5,614 nt of DNA, taken from an uncultured Clostridia bacterium (lineage in GTDB: Bacteria; Bacillota_A; Clostridia; Christensenellales; Aristaeellaceae). The DNA lies in the NCBI GenBank assembly GCA_945871545.1, contig CAMBWJ010000140.1, forward strand, positions 1 to 5,614. Direction: 5' to 3'. Each line of letters begins with the position of its first letter. The first letter of the stretch is position 1. Below the pieces are notes generated by a model that was given only the letters and a program-made list of their open reading frames with translations, was not told where the DNA came from and ran no database searches. Of the stretch, positions 4,603-5,614 are shown piece after piece. Position numbers and translations under genes: made by a program.

Positions 4603-5614
4603 ATGGCAAAATCCAAAAAGGGACTGCGCATCGGCAATTACAGAATCACGCCCCTGGGACTGGGCGTGCTGGCCGTACTGCTGCTGATCATCATCGCGGT
4701 CGTTGTGCTGGTGGTTGTCCAGCCCTTCGGCGGCGAGGACGGCATTTCGCTGTTCTCCAGGGCCACGCCCACGCCGACCCCCACCGCGACGCCCACGCCC
4801 ACGCCGACCCCCACCCCCTCTCCCACGCCGGAACCCACGCCCCGCGCGGCGACGATCCGCTCCCTGGGTGAGATCGCCATCCAGGACAACCTGCTGGCGG
4901 CGGGCAAGACTGCGGACGGCAGCTACGATTTCAGCCCCATGTTCTCCGACATCGCCGGCGTGATCGGCAATGCGGACTACACCGTGGCCGACGTCGAGGG
5001 TGCGCTGGGTGACACGCAGGATCCCTCCGGCGGCACGCTGATGCGCACGCCCTCTTCGCTGATCGCGGCGCTGAAGGACTGCGGCGTGGACATGCTGAAC
5101 CTGGCCAACGATCACGCGCTGGACGGCTACTTTGACGATCTGGTATCCACGATGTCCAAGTGCCGTGAGGTGGGCATGGAATATGTGGGCGCTGCCTCCT
5201 CGCTGGTGGAGCACGACACCGCCAAGATCATCACGATCAACGACATCCGCGTGGGCTTCCTGGCTTACACCGAGTCGGTCAACGGCATGGAGAAGAAGTC
5301 CGATTCCGAAGCCGTGGAGTACGGCATCAACCTGATCTCCAAGAAGACCAAGCCGGAATCCGATGTGGATACCCTGCGCAGCGCGGGCGCGGACGTGATC
5401 GTGGCCTACTGCAGCTGGGGCGAGATGTTCAGCCGCGAGGCCACCAAGAGCCAGACGCAGATCGCGCAGACCCTGGCGGACCTGGGCGTGGACGTGATCA
5501 TCGGCTACAATCCCCACGTGATTCAGCCGGCAACCTGGATCGAGAGCACGGACAAGGAGGGCAACGTGACCCACCGCACCCTGTGCCTGGGCGCACCCGG
5601 CAACTTCCTGTCCG
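4603..5614 (+). CDS. Membrane-anchored CapA/PgsA-family (PGA_cap) protein, 3' end beyond the window
   Basis: The ATG at 4603 follows GGAGGG (4590-4595) at 7 nt. The frame is open to the window end, giving 337 residues of an incomplete protein. It has a basic cytoplasmic start (MAKSKKGLRIGNYR), a membrane anchor at about 17-39, a Thr-Pro linker at about 54-80, and then a domain of the CapA family (calcineurin-like phosphoesterase fold, PF09587 type). Family landmarks are LGEIAIQ (88-94), VADVEGAL (128-135), LNLANDHALDG (165-175), IRVGFLAYTES (215-225), YCSWGEM (269-275), GYNPHVIQP (301-309) and APGNFLS (331-337). Members are linked to poly-gamma-glutamate or capsule export and anchoring, but most clostridial copies are uncharacterised. 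Several usual metal ligands differ: GD is GE, NNH is NDH, HWG is SWG and GHHPH is GYNPH. Catalysis is therefore doubtful. Little more than the C-terminal end of the domain should be missing. Confidence 0.88.
   Translation, partial: MAKSKKGLRIGNYRITPLGLGVLAVLLLIIIAVVVLVVVQPFGGEDGISLFSRATPTPTPTATPTPTPTPTPSPTPEPTPRAATIRSLGEIAIQDNLLAAGKTADGSYDFSPMFSDIAGVIGNADYTVADVEGALGDTQDPSGGTLMRTPSSLIAALKDCGVDMLNLANDHALDGYFDDLVSTMSKCREVGMEYVGAASSLVEHDTAKIITINDIRVGFLAYTESVNGMEKKSDSEAVEYGINLISKKTKPESDVDTLRSAGADVIVAYCSWGEMFSREATKSQTQIAQTLADLGVDVIIGYNPHVIQPATWIESTDKEGNVTHRTLCLGAPGNFLS
4765..4815 (+). repeat. Short tandem repeat encoding the Thr-Pro linker
   Basis: An identical 21-bp segment (rich in ACGCCC and ACGCCG triplet pairs) occurs at 4765-4785 and 4795-4815, a period of 30 bp. 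It encodes Thr-Pro dipeptides of the linker. Such repeats are prone to length changes by slippage, so linker length may vary between strains. Confidence 0.75.

Noticed and set aside
4502..4687. Short plus-strand open frame starting at 4502
   Set aside because: It begins upstream of the extended -10, lacks a ribosome binding site and overlaps the start of the CapA-like gene in another frame.
4507..5574. Minus-strand open frame of 355 codons opposite the CapA-like gene
   Set aside because: The plus-strand frame encodes clear CapA landmarks. The antisense frame has a low-complexity Arg/Gly stretch complementing the Thr-Pro linker and no recognisable domain.

Overview
The window looks like chromosomal DNA from a G+C-rich Firmicute, most likely a gut-type member of the Clostridia. 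The reasons are GGAGG-type ribosome binding sites 4-7 nt ahead of every chosen start, sigma70/SigA-like promoters in AT-rich gaps, compact intrinsic terminators, and two envelope proteins with Thr-Pro/Ser-rich linkers. No taxonomic marker gene is present, so this assignment is inference. There are no RNA genes, CRISPR arrays, insertion sequences or other signs of mobility.

Layout. (1) 1-371: a promoter-like dyad and a strong leader hairpin precede a 51-residue single-span membrane protein of unknown function, closed by an intrinsic terminator. (2) 372-1002: a structured leader with two possible promoters precedes a hotdog-fold thioesterase of the fluoroacetyl-CoA thioesterase (FlK) type. Every FlK active-site position I can recall is conserved. 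A long terminator hairpin follows and probably works in both directions. (3) 1083-4241, minus strand: a 1052-residue membrane-anchored protein. It has an Asp/Tyr-rich N-terminal region, two transmembrane segments, a Thr/Pro/Ser linker, and 13 copies of a ~45-residue Cys/His module (YYH-x4-C ... CPxC) resembling the zinc-binding domain of Ada. The modules come as six pairs plus one single copy. (4) 4242-4602: an AT-rich divergent promoter region. (5) 4603-5614, plus strand: the first 337 residues of a membrane-anchored CapA/PgsA-family protein that runs off the window and has changes at several residues expected to bind metal.

The repeat protein and the CapA-like protein are divergently transcribed from one 361-nt region. 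Both have a membrane anchor followed by a Thr-Pro linker, so they may both act at the cell envelope. That functional link is inference. The thioesterase converges on the repeat-protein gene and shares a terminator with it; nothing ties their functions together. The most unusual element is the 13-module Cys/His array, for which I know no described protein of the same architecture.
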